From positions 34,341 to 98,340 of the forward strand of contig JAZKZO010000038.1 of NCBI GenBank assembly GCA_045612665.1: a DNA stretch of 64,000 bases, written 5' to 3'. The notes under the pieces were generated by a model that was not told the origin of the DNA, did not search any database, and was given only the letters and a program-made list of their open reading frames with translations. The stretch comes from RGIG2000 sp045612665 (GTDB lineage: Bacteria > Bacillota > Clostridia > Oscillospirales > CAG-272). The translations under genes were made by a program, and so were the position numbers. Shown here in pieces: positions 1 through 8,614 of this stretch (positions are counted from its first letter, which is position 1; each line of letters starts with the position of its first letter).

Positions 1-225
1 GCTTTCGCCGTTTTTCCCATCCTTACCTGTATAGCCTTTATCTCCTTTATCTCCTTTTTCGCCCACATCGCCTTTTTCTCCTTGTGGACCTTGTGCTTGA
101 ACTCCGAGATCCTCGTCTCCTATCCACCAATTTCCATTTTCGCCAATGTAAGGAGTATTATCCTCACACGCCATCAAGAAAAGACACATAAAAACCGCGA
201 ACAAAATATACAATAATTTTTTCAT
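1..225 (-). CDS. Collagen-like lipoprotein (3' end outside window)
   Basis: The N-terminal 75 codons of a minus-strand gene start at the ATG at 225 and run off the left edge. The protein opens with a lipoprotein signal peptide: lysines, a hydrophobic stretch, then a lipobox ending LMAC, so it should be anchored to the outer face of the membrane. From about residue 44 it becomes collagen-like, a run of Gly-X-Y triplets rich in GPQ, GEK and GDK. Bacterial collagen-like repeats form triple-helical stalks on the cell surface. The downstream domain, and hence its function, lies outside the window. It is oriented like the membrane-bound regulator upstream of it, with about 47 bases between them. 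Confidence 0.75.
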   Translation of the reverse strand, partial: MKKLLYILFAVFMCLFLMACEDNTPYIGENGNWWIGDEDLGVQAQGPQGEKGDVGEKGDKGDKGYTGKDGKNGES

Positions 226-272
226 TTTATTTTCCTTTTATATTTTTGAATAGTTAAATTCAACATATGTAA

Positions 273-1187
273 TCAATTCATGTCAAATTCGGCAAGGTCG
301 CATTCTCTTATAGCCTTGTTTTGAGATGCTAGGCTAAATGGATACACGAACGGTGCGCAAACGAAGGCTATTACAAAGCCGAGGAATGCAAAAAGGATTG
401 CACCTAGGAATCCGAGAATTCCAAAAAGTATCTTCATTGAAATCAACCACAAAATTCCATCTATATCAAATGTAAAAATAAGTCCCGGGAAGTGAATTGA
501 TTTTTCTGCCATATCAAGGAATATATTTCTTACTACTCCGTCAAAGAACATTTGTGCTGTAAAAGCGAATGACATATATCCAAGAACAATTCCGGCTACA
601 ACTCCTGTACCCTTATTATCAAAGCATATAATCGAAGCAATAAGCGCAGCCAAGCCTATACAAATGCCTGTTATGATGCTTGCGTTTCTTTTAAAACGCA
701 TTCTTGATCTATTGTGGTTTTCAGTACGTTTTGCAGCCTCTGCTCTTGCCTTTTCTTCTCTTATCTCTTTTCTTTGTGCTTCCTTTTTATTTTCTAAGCA
801 TTTCGAGCAAATAACCTTAGGATTAACCTCTCCGAGATTCTCCTCGGTTACAGTTATTCCGCAAGAGGTACAAAAGCCAAGAGCCTTGGTGGAATTCATC
901 TCTTCCACAACGCCCTTTATTTCGGTAGCTATATTATCTACGTCTTCTTTTGTAACAACCGATTGCTCCTCTTGCTTTTCTTCCTTTTTTTCCTCTATAT
1001 CTAATAGTTCTACCATAGATACGTTGAATAGTTCCGAGAGTCTTTTTAAAGTAGATATATCCGGCTCGGACAAATCATTCTCCCATTTTGAAATCGCCTG
1101 AGCGCTTATGTTCAAGTGCTCTCCCAGCTCCTGTTGTGTCATACCGCTTGTTCTGCGATACTGTGATAGCTTTTCGCCAAGTGTCAT
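273..1187 (-). CDS. Membrane-bound XRE regulator with zinc ribbon
   Basis: A 304-residue protein. Residues 1-60 are an XRE/Cro helix-turn-helix domain (TQQELG..ISAQAISKWEN). Around residues 105-132 there is a CxxC...CxxC zinc-ribbon-like segment, then a highly charged stretch, then several hydrophobic segments from about residue 170 to near the C terminus. It should be a membrane-tethered DNA-binding protein whose promoter choice responds to an envelope or ligand signal (inference). The ATG at 1187 was chosen over one 10 codons upstream because GGAGGAAAT sits directly before it. The promoter is at 1242-1270. It faces a small XRE gene across an intergenic region with palindromes, suggesting mutual regulation. 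Confidence 0.8.
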   Translation of the reverse strand: MTLGEKLSQYRRTSGMTQQELGEHLNISAQAISKWENDLSEPDISTLKRLSELFNVSMVELLDIEEKKEEKQEEQSVVTKEDVDNIATEIKGVVEEMNSTKALGFCTSCGITVTEENLGEVNPKVICSKCLENKKEAQRKEIREEKARAEAAKRTENHNRSRMRFKRNASIITGICIGLAALIASIICFDNKGTGVVAGIVLGYMSFAFTAQMFFDGVVRNIFLDMAEKSIHFPGLIFTFDIDGILWLISMKILFGILGFLGAILFAFLGFVIAFVCAPFVYPFSLASQNKAIRECDLAEFDMN

Positions 1188-1241
1188 AATATTTCCTCCA
1201 TTCAAAACCGAGACCAAATTTTGGGTGTCTTCAGTAATTCC

Positions 1242-1270
1242 ACGATATCACGACTTAAACCAAAAGTCAA
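1242..1270 (-). promoter_or_regulatory. Sigma-A promoter of the membrane-bound XRE gene
   Basis: On the minus strand, TTGACT (1265-1270) and TATCGT (1242-1247) are separated by 17 bases, upstream of the start at 1187. Confidence 0.6.
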
Positions 1271-1387
1271 TAAACCGAAAGTTGATTTTCTACACTTTTA
1301 GTTGATAAGCCATTTGAAGTAGAAAAAGCAAGCGTTTTATCCCAAAAATTAACACGTATTTACAGTTTTCGAAGCATATCTTATGTT

Positions 1388-1456
1388 TACATTATATAAT
1401 GTATACGTCTATTTGTCAAGATATTTTTAGTTATATAATGTATTCATTAGATACAT
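1388..1456. promoter_or_regulatory. Palindromic operator candidates before the small XRE gene
   Basis: A 16-base perfect palindrome, TACATTATATAATGTA, lies at 1388-1403. A second copy of its core (TTATATAATGTA) starts at 1431 and runs into an inverted repeat ATGTAT-N7-ATACAT (1438-1456), just upstream of the start at 1473. Each copy contains a TATAAT-like -10 element, so operator and promoter probably coincide, as in XRE autoregulation (inference). Confidence 0.5.
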
Positions 1457-1472
1457 AAAATAAGGGGTATAT

Positions 1473-1673
1473 ATGAAACTAAGAGTATTAGAAATTCTCA
1501 AAGAAAAGGGAAAAACAAGGTACTGGCTATATATACAAATGGGACTAAGTTATCAAAATTTCAACAACATGATAAATAACAAGACCAAGGCTATTAAATT
1601 TGACAATTTAAAAGCTTTATGCGACATTTTAGAGTGTACGCCAAACGACCTTTTTGAGGAATATCACAAATAA
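1473..1673 (+). CDS. Small XRE/Cro-type DNA-binding protein
   Basis: A 66-residue protein that is essentially one helix-turn-helix domain of the Cro/C1 type. It has the short form (KLRVLEILKEKGKTRYWL...LSYQNFNNMIN..T..IKFDNLKALCDILECTPNDLF) typical of small autorepressors in Bacillota. No other domain is present, so it should act as a homodimeric repressor or activator. A purine-rich AAGGGG precedes the ATG. The upstream palindromes at 1388-1456 are its likely operators. A strong terminator follows at once, so it is monocistronic. Its target beyond itself is unknown; the divergent membrane-bound XRE gene is the obvious candidate. Confidence 0.8.
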   Translation: MKLRVLEILKEKGKTRYWLYIQMGLSYQNFNNMINNKTKAIKFDNLKALCDILECTPNDLFEEYHK

Positions 1674-1705
1674 AAAAGACACATAGCTCACTATGTGTCT
1701 TTTTT
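1674..1705. terminator. Bidirectional intrinsic terminator
   Basis: An inverted repeat (AAAAGACACATAG, loop CTCA, CTATGTGTCTTTT) with A/T tracts on both sides serves the small XRE gene on the plus strand and trpS on the minus strand. Confidence 0.85.
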
Positions 1706-1708
1706 ATT

Positions 1709-2713
1709 TTAATGTTTGATTTCGGTGAAGCCGATTTTGCGTTTTACCTTGGACATTGTGCGTCTTGCGTTACGGTAGGCGTCCTCTGCGCCCTTTGCCA
1801 TAACCTGCTCAAGGTATGCCTTATCAGCCATAAGTCTTGCGAATTCGTCGCGAACGCTCGAAAGTCCGTCTGCAACTGCCTCGCCTACTGCGAGCTTGAA
1901 ATCACCGTAGCCCTTGCCTGCAAATTCCCTCTCTGCTTCCTCGATTGTCTTATTTGTAATGCAAGAATAGATTGAGAGAAGATTTGAGATGCCTGGCTTT
2001 TCGGGAGTGTAGATGATTTGGTTATCGGAGTCGGTTACTGCTCTTTTGAACTTTCTTATAATATCATCCTTGCTATCAAGAATACGAACGACTGCATTCT
2101 CGTTAGCATCGGACTTACTCATTTTCTTTGTAGGCTCCTGCAAGGACATGATCTTTGCACCGTCCTTTGCTATGTAGCCATCAGGCACTACGAAGGTTTC
2201 GCCATAGATTTGATTGAAGCGATTTGCGATATCTCTTGCAAGCTCAAGGTGTTGCTTTTGGTCAACTCCAACAGGCACGAGCTCAGTTTGATAAAGCAAG
2301 ATATCGGCTGCCATAAGTGAAGGATAGGTAAAGAGACCTGCGTTTATATTATCGGCATTCTTTGCGCTCTTATCCTTAAACTGTGTCATACGAGAAAGCT
2401 CACCAAACATAGTATAGCAATCAAGAATCCAGCCAAGCTCTGCGTGCTGAGGAACGTGGCTTTGAACGAAAAGCGTATTCTTCTCGGGGTCAAGACCGCA
2501 CGCAATATAGAGTGCCAAGGTTTCGTAGGTTCTACGTCTTAGCTCTGCAGGGTTTTGTCTTACTGTGATTGCGTGCATATCAACAACGCAATAGTAGCAA
2601 TGATATTCCTCGGAAAATGCGCTGAAATTACGGATTGCGCCGAGGTAGTTTCCTATTGTAAGGTTTCCTGACGGTTGAACGCCCGAAAACACGACCTTTT
2701 TATCGTTGAACAT
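1709..2713 (-). CDS. trpS: Tryptophanyl-tRNA synthetase
   Basis: A 334-residue class I aminoacyl-tRNA synthetase of the bacterial TrpRS family that charges tRNA-Trp using ATP. The N terminus carries the family signature FSGVQPSGNLTIGNYLGA with the HIGH-like TIGN motif, and KKMSKS appears near residue 198. The length matches the family (about 330). No T-box or other leader fits in the short gap before it, unlike the T-box-controlled trpB elsewhere in this window. It ends at the shared terminator at 1674-1705. Confidence 0.97.
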   Translation of the reverse strand: MFNDKKVVFSGVQPSGNLTIGNYLGAIRNFSAFSEEYHCYYCVVDMHAITVRQNPAELRRRTYETLALYIACGLDPEKNTLFVQSHVPQHAELGWILDCYTMFGELSRMTQFKDKSAKNADNINAGLFTYPSLMAADILLYQTELVPVGVDQKQHLELARDIANRFNQIYGETFVVPDGYIAKDGAKIMSLQEPTKKMSKSDANENAVVRILDSKDDIIRKFKRAVTDSDNQIIYTPEKPGISNLLSIYSCITNKTIEEAEREFAGKGYGDFKLAVGEAVADGLSSVRDEFARLMADKAYLEQVMAKGAEDAYRNARRTMSKVKRKIGFTEIKH

Positions 2714-2752
2714 AGATTTCTCCTGTGATGTATCAATATTATTTATATAATA

Positions 2753-3853
2753 TCACAAACTTTCTCCATTTTCAACACATTTTTTAGTTTCGTCATCTTT
2801 TTTTAATCCGTCATAAACCGTTTTCGCTCCAAACGCCAAGAAGGGGGCTACAATCATACCGCCGACGCCTGCGATTTTGAGTCCTGCGTACATTGAAATT
2901 ATGGCTACGAGGGGATGGACGTTCATTTGAGAGCTGACAATTCTCGGCTCTATTATTTGTCTTACAATATAAATTATTGTGAACAAAATAAGCAATCCGA
3001 TGCCAAGCCTTTGGTTTCCTATTACAAACGAAACAATCGACCAAGGCACAAGTACTACGCCTACTCCCAAAATCGGCAACGCGTCAACGAATGCGCAAAT
3101 TATAGCTATTGCAAACGCGCCCTCTACATTTAGTATAAGAAGCCCTGCAAAAACCTGTGCAAAGGCAACTAGAATTATCAGCGTATACGAGCGCACATAG
3201 CCCGAAATAACGAAAACGATATCCTTTTTTAGTCTAGGAAGCCTTTCTTGAAGGGAGCTTGGGAGTGCGCGTGTTAATGCTCCCGAGATTTTGTGATAAT
3301 CCTTTGAAAAATAAAAAAGTGAGAGCAAAATAACGATAGCTGTAACGACTATTTCGGGCATCGAGGCGATGAAGCGACCTATTGCCTGTGTTAAGCGCGC
3401 GCTTATCATATTTATCGTATTTTTTGCCATATCGAGCGCAATAGAATATACGCTTGTATTATCGGAGAGGTTATTTTTCAAAAACGGGAATTTTTCGCCT
3501 AAACTATTCAAAAAATCCAAGCTTATGCTTATATAGTTATTCTCCTTGCTTAAATGCTCGCTTATTTTACTTATTATCACGCCGATTTGGTCTAAGAGGG
3601 CGCTTGATGCAAGGATTAAAAGATAGACACTAACACAAAGCGTTATACCGATTACAAAAAGGCTGATTATGCTTTTCGGTACTCTCGTATGACGGGACAT
3701 TTTATCAATTACAGGGCGCAAAAGCATAACCGTTAAAAACGAGATAGCAAACGGCAGGATTATGCCAAGAGCATATTTCAAAATTACATAGGAAATTAAA
3801 AAATATATAACGATATTCACGCCTATGTATGCGCTTTTCTTCAATTTTTCCAT
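2753..3853 (-). CDS. AI-2E family membrane permease (YtvI-like)
   Basis: A 366-residue polytopic membrane protein of the AI-2E/PerM family. It has about eight hydrophobic segments, a soluble stretch around residues 95-150, and the conserved late block with FVDALPILGVGVVLVPW followed by GLLILFTIIYIVRQIIEPRI. In Bacillota, relatives include the sporulation-associated YtvI and probable efflux or cation permeases; the substrate cannot be read from sequence. The ATG at 3853 is preferred to an upstream ATG because GAGGTGA precedes it. It diverges from the cyclophilin gene and lies just upstream of trpS. Confidence 0.85.
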   Translation of the reverse strand: MEKLKKSAYIGVNIVIYFLISYVILKYALGIILPFAISFLTVMLLRPVIDKMSRHTRVPKSIISLFVIGITLCVSVYLLILASSALLDQIGVIISKISEHLSKENNYISISLDFLNSLGEKFPFLKNNLSDNTSVYSIALDMAKNTINMISARLTQAIGRFIASMPEIVVTAIVILLSLFYFSKDYHKISGALTRALPSSLQERLPRLKKDIVFVISGYVRSYTLIILVAFAQVFAGLLILNVEGAFAIAIICAFVDALPILGVGVVLVPWSIVSFVIGNQRLGIGLLILFTIIYIVRQIIEPRIVSSQMNVHPLVAIISMYAGLKIAGVGGMIVAPFLAFGAKTVYDGLKKDDETKKCVENGESL

Positions 3854-3911
3854 TATCTCACCTCTTTTTAAAAATATATTTAACATTTTTGCGCTTTATT
3901 AAACAAATCAT

Positions 3912-3940
3912 TTGACATTGGCGCTATATTTTGTTAAAAT
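3912..3940 (+). promoter_or_regulatory. Sigma-A promoter of the cyclophilin operon
   Basis: TTGACA (3912-3917) and TAAAAT (3935-3940) with a 17-base spacer lie 33 bases before the start codon at 3973. Confidence 0.85.
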
Positions 3941-3972
3941 ATATATATAATTATTTTGCGAGGTGTTTTATC

Positions 3973-4449
3973 ATGGTAAGAATAGAAATGGAAAACGGTG
4001 GAATTATCGATATTGAGCTTTACGAGGACAAGGCGCCTATTACTGTTGCCAACTTCAAGAAGCTTGTTAGCGAGGGCTTTTACGACGGTCTTATTTTCCA
4101 CAGAGTTATAGCAGGCTTTATGATTCAGGGCGGAGATCCAACAGGCACAGGCTGTGGTGGCTCAAGCGAGAAAATCAAGGGCGAATTCAGAGCTAACGGT
4201 GTTGCAAACGACATTTCACACGTACGCGGTGTTGTTTCTATGGCTAGAAGCCAAATGCCTAACTCTGCTTCATCACAGTTCTTTATTATGCACGCTGACG
4301 GAAAGTTCCTTGATGGAAACTACGCGGCATTCGGTAAGGTTGTATCAGGCATTGAGGTTGTTGACGAGATTGCAGGGGTTAAAACCAATTTCCAAGATAG
4401 ACCCGTTATTGATATGAGAATGAAAAAGGTTACTCTTATTGAGGAATGA
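3973..4449 (+). CDS. Cyclophilin-type peptidyl-prolyl isomerase
   Basis: A 158-residue single-domain cyclophilin with no signal peptide, hence cytoplasmic. It catalyses cis-trans isomerisation of Xaa-Pro bonds during folding. The signature blocks are present: FHRVIAGFMIQGGDPTGTG, the segment MARSQMPNSASSQFFIM, and YAAFGKVVSG. The catalytic arginine in FHRV is conserved. The ATG at 3973, preceded by GAGGTG, is preferred to a start 14 codons upstream that would fall inside the leader. Its stop overlaps the start of the next membrane protein gene (ATGA), so the two are translationally coupled. Confidence 0.93.
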   Translation: MVRIEMENGGIIDIELYEDKAPITVANFKKLVSEGFYDGLIFHRVIAGFMIQGGDPTGTGCGGSSEKIKGEFRANGVANDISHVRGVVSMARSQMPNSASSQFFIMHADGKFLDGNYAAFGKVVSGIEVVDEIAGVKTNFQDRPVIDMRMKKVTLIEE

Positions 4450-4964
4450 AAAGGTCTAAATTAGTCGATCTTGCGATATTTGCCATGCTTGGCACGATAT
4501 TGTTTGTATCAAAAATCATTTTTGAGTTTTTGCCCAACGTTCATCCGATTGCGATGTTCATTGCGGTATACACGCTTGTATATCGTGCAAGGGCGCTGAT
4601 ACCTGTTTACGTGTATGTGTTTATACTCGGGCTTTACTATGGCTTCCCTATGTGGTGGTATCCTTATGTTTACATATGGGCTGTTATATGGGCGTTTTCA
4701 ATGCTCATTCCCAAGGGTGCGTCGCTTCGCACAAAGGGCGTTCTATCGGCTGTATTTTGTGGCTTACACGGTCTTTTGTTCGGCATTCTCTATGCGCCGG
4801 CACAGGCTGTTATGTTTGGACTTGATTTCAAGGGAATGCTCACCTGGATTGTAGCAGGATTTCCGTTTGACATAGTACATATGTGCGCAAATATTGCGAT
4901 TTCGGTGCTTGTAATACCACTTTACAAGGTGCTTAACCGACTTGAAGAAAAAAGAACAATATAA
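4446..4964 (+). CDS. Integral membrane protein, possible ECF-type S component
   Basis: A 172-residue protein with about five hydrophobic segments and positively charged ends. Aromatic and proline residues between helices (FPMWWYPYVYIW) and the overall size resemble substrate-binding S components of energy-coupling-factor vitamin transporters, but no signature settles this. The ATG overlaps the cyclophilin stop codon by four bases, so the two are co-expressed. A strong terminator follows. No ECF ATPase is nearby, as is common for S components that share an energising module. Confidence 0.6.
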   Translation: MKRSKLVDLAIFAMLGTILFVSKIIFEFLPNVHPIAMFIAVYTLVYRARALIPVYVYVFILGLYYGFPMWWYPYVYIWAVIWAFSMLIPKGASLRTKGVLSAVFCGLHGLLFGILYAPAQAVMFGLDFKGMLTWIVAGFPFDIVHMCANIAISVLVIPLYKVLNRLEEKRTI

Positions 4965-4990
4965 AAAACGAGGCGATTGCCTCGTTTTTT
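4962..4990. terminator. Bidirectional intrinsic terminator
   Basis: AAAAACGAGGC, loop GATT, GCCTCGTTTTTT lies between two convergent genes. Confidence 0.85.
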
Positions 4991-5567
4991 AAATTATATC
5001 CTTCTTTTTGAACTTCCAAGGGGAAAGATTTTCGCCCTTTACGATGAATGCCTGCTTTGAGATAAGCGCAAGGGGCGTATCGCAGTACATATCGGAATAG
5101 AAGCTATCAATTTCGGCATTTGGGTACATTTCGTAAAAACGGGTTACCTTTTGCTTTCCATGACAGTTTTCTCCGTCGAAAAGTCCTGTTTTCTTATCAA
5201 CTCTTGTTGCCATCATACATTCAACGCCAAGCTCGGCACAGATAGGGGCAAGCAAGAATTCGGGAGAGGCGGAAATTATGATATCCGAGCCTTCCTTCAT
5301 TTCCATATACCATTTTTTGATATTTTTTCTATGCTCTTCCCAAAAATCAAGGACTGCCTTGTCTATATCGGGAATTTTTTGAACTATGCTAAAAAGCTTT
5401 TGCTTAAAGGTCTTTTTCTTAACTATGCGAAGTCCGAAGCCTGCACCGTAAAGCAAAACGGGGAAAATTTTTCCTCTTGTTTTAGGATAGTGCTTTAAGC
5501 AATAAAAGAAGAAATCCTTTGAGCTATCGCCGTGATATATAGTTCCGTCAAAATCAAATACATTCAT
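4989..5567 (-). CDS. HAD-superfamily phosphatase (HAD-IB-like)
   Basis: A 192-residue haloacid-dehalogenase-fold hydrolase. Motif I is FDFDGTIYHGDSS at residues 3-15 (nucleophile and acid/base aspartates). A serine in the IIISASPEFL block gives motif II, and a late acidic block around YSDMYCDTPL gives motif IV. The helical cap between motifs I and II is typical of the phosphoserine-phosphatase-like IB group. The substrate is unknown. The gene starts one base after the stop of the CorC-like gene and is in its operon. Confidence 0.8.
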   Translation of the reverse strand: MNVFDFDGTIYHGDSSKDFFFYCLKHYPKTRGKIFPVLLYGAGFGLRIVKKKTFKQKLFSIVQKIPDIDKAVLDFWEEHRKNIKKWYMEMKEGSDIIISASPEFLLAPICAELGVECMMATRVDKKTGLFDGENCHGKQKVTRFYEMYPNAEIDSFYSDMYCDTPLALISKQAFIVKGENLSPWKFKKKDII

Positions 5568-5568
5568 A

Positions 5569-6855
5569 TTATTCGTCGTCCTCAGTAACGCTATTAACCG
5601 TTACCTGTACCTCTTCGAGTCGCTTTGGACCGATTTTCTTGATTTCAATATGTAATCTTTGATAATCGAAGCTATCGCCAACCTTTGGGAAGGTTTCAAG
5701 CTCCTTCATGATAAATCCGTTAACGGTCTGAGGCATATCCTCATCATCGTCAACCACGAGCTCGAATTTTTCGATAAAGTCATCAAGGTCAGCCGAGCAT
5801 TTAACGAGGAAGCTACCGTCAGGCATTTCCTTATAGTCCTCGGTAATCTCATCGTGCTCGTCAAAGACGTCTCCGATAAGCTCCTCAATTATATCCTCCA
5901 TTGTAACAATTCCCATTGTTCCGCCGTACTCGTCAACAACGATTGCCATATGGCACTTTTTGCTCTTAAGCACCTGCATAAGGTCTGCAATTTTAATATG
6001 CTCAGATACGTGAACAGGCTTTTGAAGATGCTTTGTAATCGTTTTATTATTGTTATGATAAGCAACGAAGAAATCCTTTTCATGAAGGATACCGATTATA
6101 TCGTCAATATCCTCGTTATACACAGGAAGACGCGAATATGCGTTTTCGATAAAGGTTTTTGCGATATCCTCGATGCTATCGTCCTTAGAAATTGCGCAAA
6201 TTTCAACACGAGGTGTCAAGATATCACCGGCAGATACATCGGCAAACTCGATAGCCGAGCGAATAAGGTCGCCCTCTTCGGTTTCAATTGAGCCGTCCTC
6301 CTCCGCCTCGTCAACGATTGTGATAAGCTCATCCTCGGTATAGGCGCTTTCCTCCTTTGGCTTGAACATCTTCATAAGAAGCTTGCTCCAGCCACCGAAA
6401 ATGAAAACGAACGGGATTAAGATTATTTGGAAAAATCTTATAATAGGTGCAAAAGCAAGGGCTGTTCCGTCTGCGTGTCCCTTGGCGATAACCTTTGGTG
6501 AAATTTCACCGAAAATCAATACCGCTACGGTAATAACAGCAGTGGAAACAGTTGCGCCAACGCTTTCGGCGTCGGAAGTGTTCATATTTACAAACAAATC
6601 AATAAAGAAAATTGTAGCAATTGAAGAAAGCGCGATGTTTACGATGTTATTGCCGATCAAAATGGTGTTTATCAGCTTATCGTATTTTTCCTCAAGCGCA
6701 AGAACCATTTTAGCGCGCTTGTTTCCGTTTTGCGCCATATTCTTCATTCTAATCTTATTGAATGTTGAAAAAGCTGTTTCTGTTGATGAAAAAAATGCCG
6801 ATAGCACAAGAAGCACTATCATAGAGATTAATATCCCCACGGCGTCTGCGTCCAT
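5569..6855 (-). CDS. CNNM/CorC-family membrane protein with CBS pair
   Basis: A 428-residue protein in three parts. The N-terminal DUF21/CNNM transmembrane domain (about residues 1-190) has the family motif SAFFSSTETAFS. A tandem CBS pair follows (about 205-330, with PRVEICAI and VDEYGGTMGIVTMEDIIEEL), then a C-terminal CorC/HlyC domain (about 340-420). Members export or regulate Mg2+ and other divalent cations; CBS pairs bind adenine nucleotides. The promoter is at 6893-6921. It heads a two-gene operon with the HAD phosphatase. The substrate ion is inferred from the family. Confidence 0.9.
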   Translation of the reverse strand: MDADAVGILISMIVLLVLSAFFSSTETAFSTFNKIRMKNMAQNGNKRAKMVLALEEKYDKLINTILIGNNIVNIALSSIATIFFIDLFVNMNTSDAESVGATVSTAVITVAVLIFGEISPKVIAKGHADGTALAFAPIIRFFQIILIPFVFIFGGWSKLLMKMFKPKEESAYTEDELITIVDEAEEDGSIETEEGDLIRSAIEFADVSAGDILTPRVEICAISKDDSIEDIAKTFIENAYSRLPVYNEDIDDIIGILHEKDFFVAYHNNNKTITKHLQKPVHVSEHIKIADLMQVLKSKKCHMAIVVDEYGGTMGIVTMEDIIEELIGDVFDEHDEITEDYKEMPDGSFLVKCSADLDDFIEKFELVVDDDEDMPQTVNGFIMKELETFPKVGDSFDYQRLHIEIKKIGPKRLEEVQVTVNSVTEDDE

Positions 6856-6892
6856 AATAGTAAAAATACCTCCAAAAATGTTATTACATATT

Positions 6893-6921
6893 ATTGTATC
6901 ATATTATAACTATATTGTCAA
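6893..6921 (-). promoter_or_regulatory. Sigma-A promoter of the CorC-like operon
   Basis: On the minus strand, TTGACA (6916-6921) and TACAAT (6893-6898) have a 17-base spacer. Confidence 0.75.
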
Positions 6922-7032
6922 GGGAAAAGGCAAAATGTGTATCCCTGTGAAAATCTTATCAAAAACTGTAATATGTTTAAATCGGTGCGAATATGCTTTA
7001 GTATGAAATAACGCCAAAAGGTAGGTGCTTAT

Positions 7033-8499
7033 ATGAATATATATGAGGATATCGCAAAAAGAACCAACGGGGAAATCTACATAGGCGTGGTTGGCCCTGT
7101 AAGAAGTGGAAAATCAACCTTTATCAAGAAATTTATGGACGGAGCTGTAATTCCGAGCATTGAATCCGATTATGACAGACAGCGCGCCAAGGACGAGACT
7201 CCGCAAAGTGCCTCAGGCAAGGCTATTATGACGACCGAGCCCAAATTTATACCCGACGAGGCGGTTTCGGTCAAGATAGGTGGCGCAAAAATGAAGGTGC
7301 GTCTAATTGACTGTGTGGGATATATGATAGACGGTGCGCTTGGTGCGAGCGAGGACGGCTCTCCGAGAATGGTTATGACACCTTGGTCGGATAAGCCTAT
7401 GGAGTTTGAAAAAGCCGGTGAGCTTGGCACTAAAAAGGTAATTTGCGACCACTCTACCGTTGGAATGGTGGTTACCTCGGACGGCTCGTTTGGTGATTTT
7501 TCAAGAGATGATTACTTGGGCGCGGAAAGGCGCGTTATAGGAGAGCTTCACGAGCTTGGAAAGCCGTTTGTGATAATTTTAAATTCGGCAAATCCGTCAA
7601 GTGATGCATCTCACGCATTAGCACTTGCGCTCGAGGAGAAATACGATGCGCCTGTTGCGCTTGTAAACGCGCTTGAAATCACCGAAGAGGATTTTGAGGG
7701 AATTATGAAGCTTTTGCTCGGGCAATTTAGCATAAACGAAATAAAATTCAACCTTCCAAAATATGTTTCCTCACTTGATGGCGACCACTGGCTTAGGTCA
7801 AGCATTGTTAGCTCTATTCGAAATTCGCTTGAGGGAGTGTCTAAAATTGATGATATTTCCGAGTGTGTTAAGGCGATTTCGAAAAACGAGTACATAAGCG
7901 AAGTGCCCGAATACGCATCTAATCTCGGCACGGGCGAAATCGAGGTTACAATCAAGCTAAACGACGATTTATATTACAAGATTATAAGCGAGCTTTGCGG
8001 TGTTGAAATCAGTGATGACGAGGCACTATTTAAATGTATCGCTTCGTTTAGTAATGCTAAAAAGGAGCTTGACAAGTTTACCGAGGCAATTGACGAGGTG
8101 AATGCGACGGGATACGGAATCGTATTGCCTGACGTAGATGATATGACGCTTGAAGAGCCCGAAATCGTTAAGCAAGCGGGCGCTTACGGTGTTAAGCTTC
8201 GTGCCTCTGCGCCGTCAATTCATATGATACGTGCGCAAATTGAAACCGAAATAAATCCAATTGTGGGCACTCAGGAGCAATCACAAGAAATAATCAAGTA
8301 TATGCTTGAGGAGTTCGAGGATGAGCCAAAAAAGATTTGGGAGTCAAATATGTTTGGCAAATCTCTTTATGAGCTTGTAAACGAGGGCTTGCATGCAAAG
8401 CTTGAGCACATTTCCGACGATTCGCGTTCAAGACTTTCCGACACGCTCACAAGAGTCATAAACGAGGGCTCAGGCGGTCTTATTTGCATAATTTTATAA
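7033..8499 (+). CDS. spoIVA: Stage IV sporulation protein A
   Basis: A 488-residue SpoIVA, the ATPase that polymerises on the forespore surface as the base layer of the spore coat. The N terminus has a TRAFAC-class Walker A loop (GPVRSGKSTF at residues 20-29) and switch-like blocks such as LIDCVGYMIDGA. The helical middle and the C terminus ending GGLICIIL are characteristic of the family and its length (about 490). The gene stands alone and shows no good sigma-A promoter; mother-cell sigma-E control is expected from the family, but I could not identify the promoter with confidence. This is the best evidence that the organism forms spores. Confidence 0.96.
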   Translation: MNIYEDIAKRTNGEIYIGVVGPVRSGKSTFIKKFMDGAVIPSIESDYDRQRAKDETPQSASGKAIMTTEPKFIPDEAVSVKIGGAKMKVRLIDCVGYMIDGALGASEDGSPRMVMTPWSDKPMEFEKAGELGTKKVICDHSTVGMVVTSDGSFGDFSRDDYLGAERRVIGELHELGKPFVIILNSANPSSDASHALALALEEKYDAPVALVNALEITEEDFEGIMKLLLGQFSINEIKFNLPKYVSSLDGDHWLRSSIVSSIRNSLEGVSKIDDISECVKAISKNEYISEVPEYASNLGTGEIEVTIKLNDDLYYKIISELCGVEISDDEALFKCIASFSNAKKELDKFTEAIDEVNATGYGIVLPDVDDMTLEEPEIVKQAGAYGVKLRASAPSIHMIRAQIETEINPIVGTQEQSQEIIKYMLEEFEDEPKKIWESNMFGKSLYELVNEGLHAKLEHISDDSRSRLSDTLTRVINEGSGGLICIIL

Positions 8500-8501
8500 A
8501 A

Positions 8502-8547
8502 ACACAGGGGGATGTGTCGCTAATTTGTGGCATTCCCCTGTTTTTTG
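8502..8547 (+). terminator. Terminator after spoIVA
   Basis: The stem ACAGGGGGATG pairs with CATTCCCCTGT across an internal loop and is followed by TTTTTTG. Confidence 0.75.
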
Positions 8548-8557
8548 TTTGCAAATA

Positions 8558-8586
8558 TTGACAAAATCATTTCTTTATGTTATCAT
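8558..8586 (+). promoter_or_regulatory. Sigma-A promoter of the TM2 protein gene
   Basis: TTGACA (8558-8563), 17 bases, TATCAT (8581-8586). Confidence 0.8.
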
Positions 8587-8614
8587 ATATGTAGACTATT
8601 TTTGGAGGTGCGCT

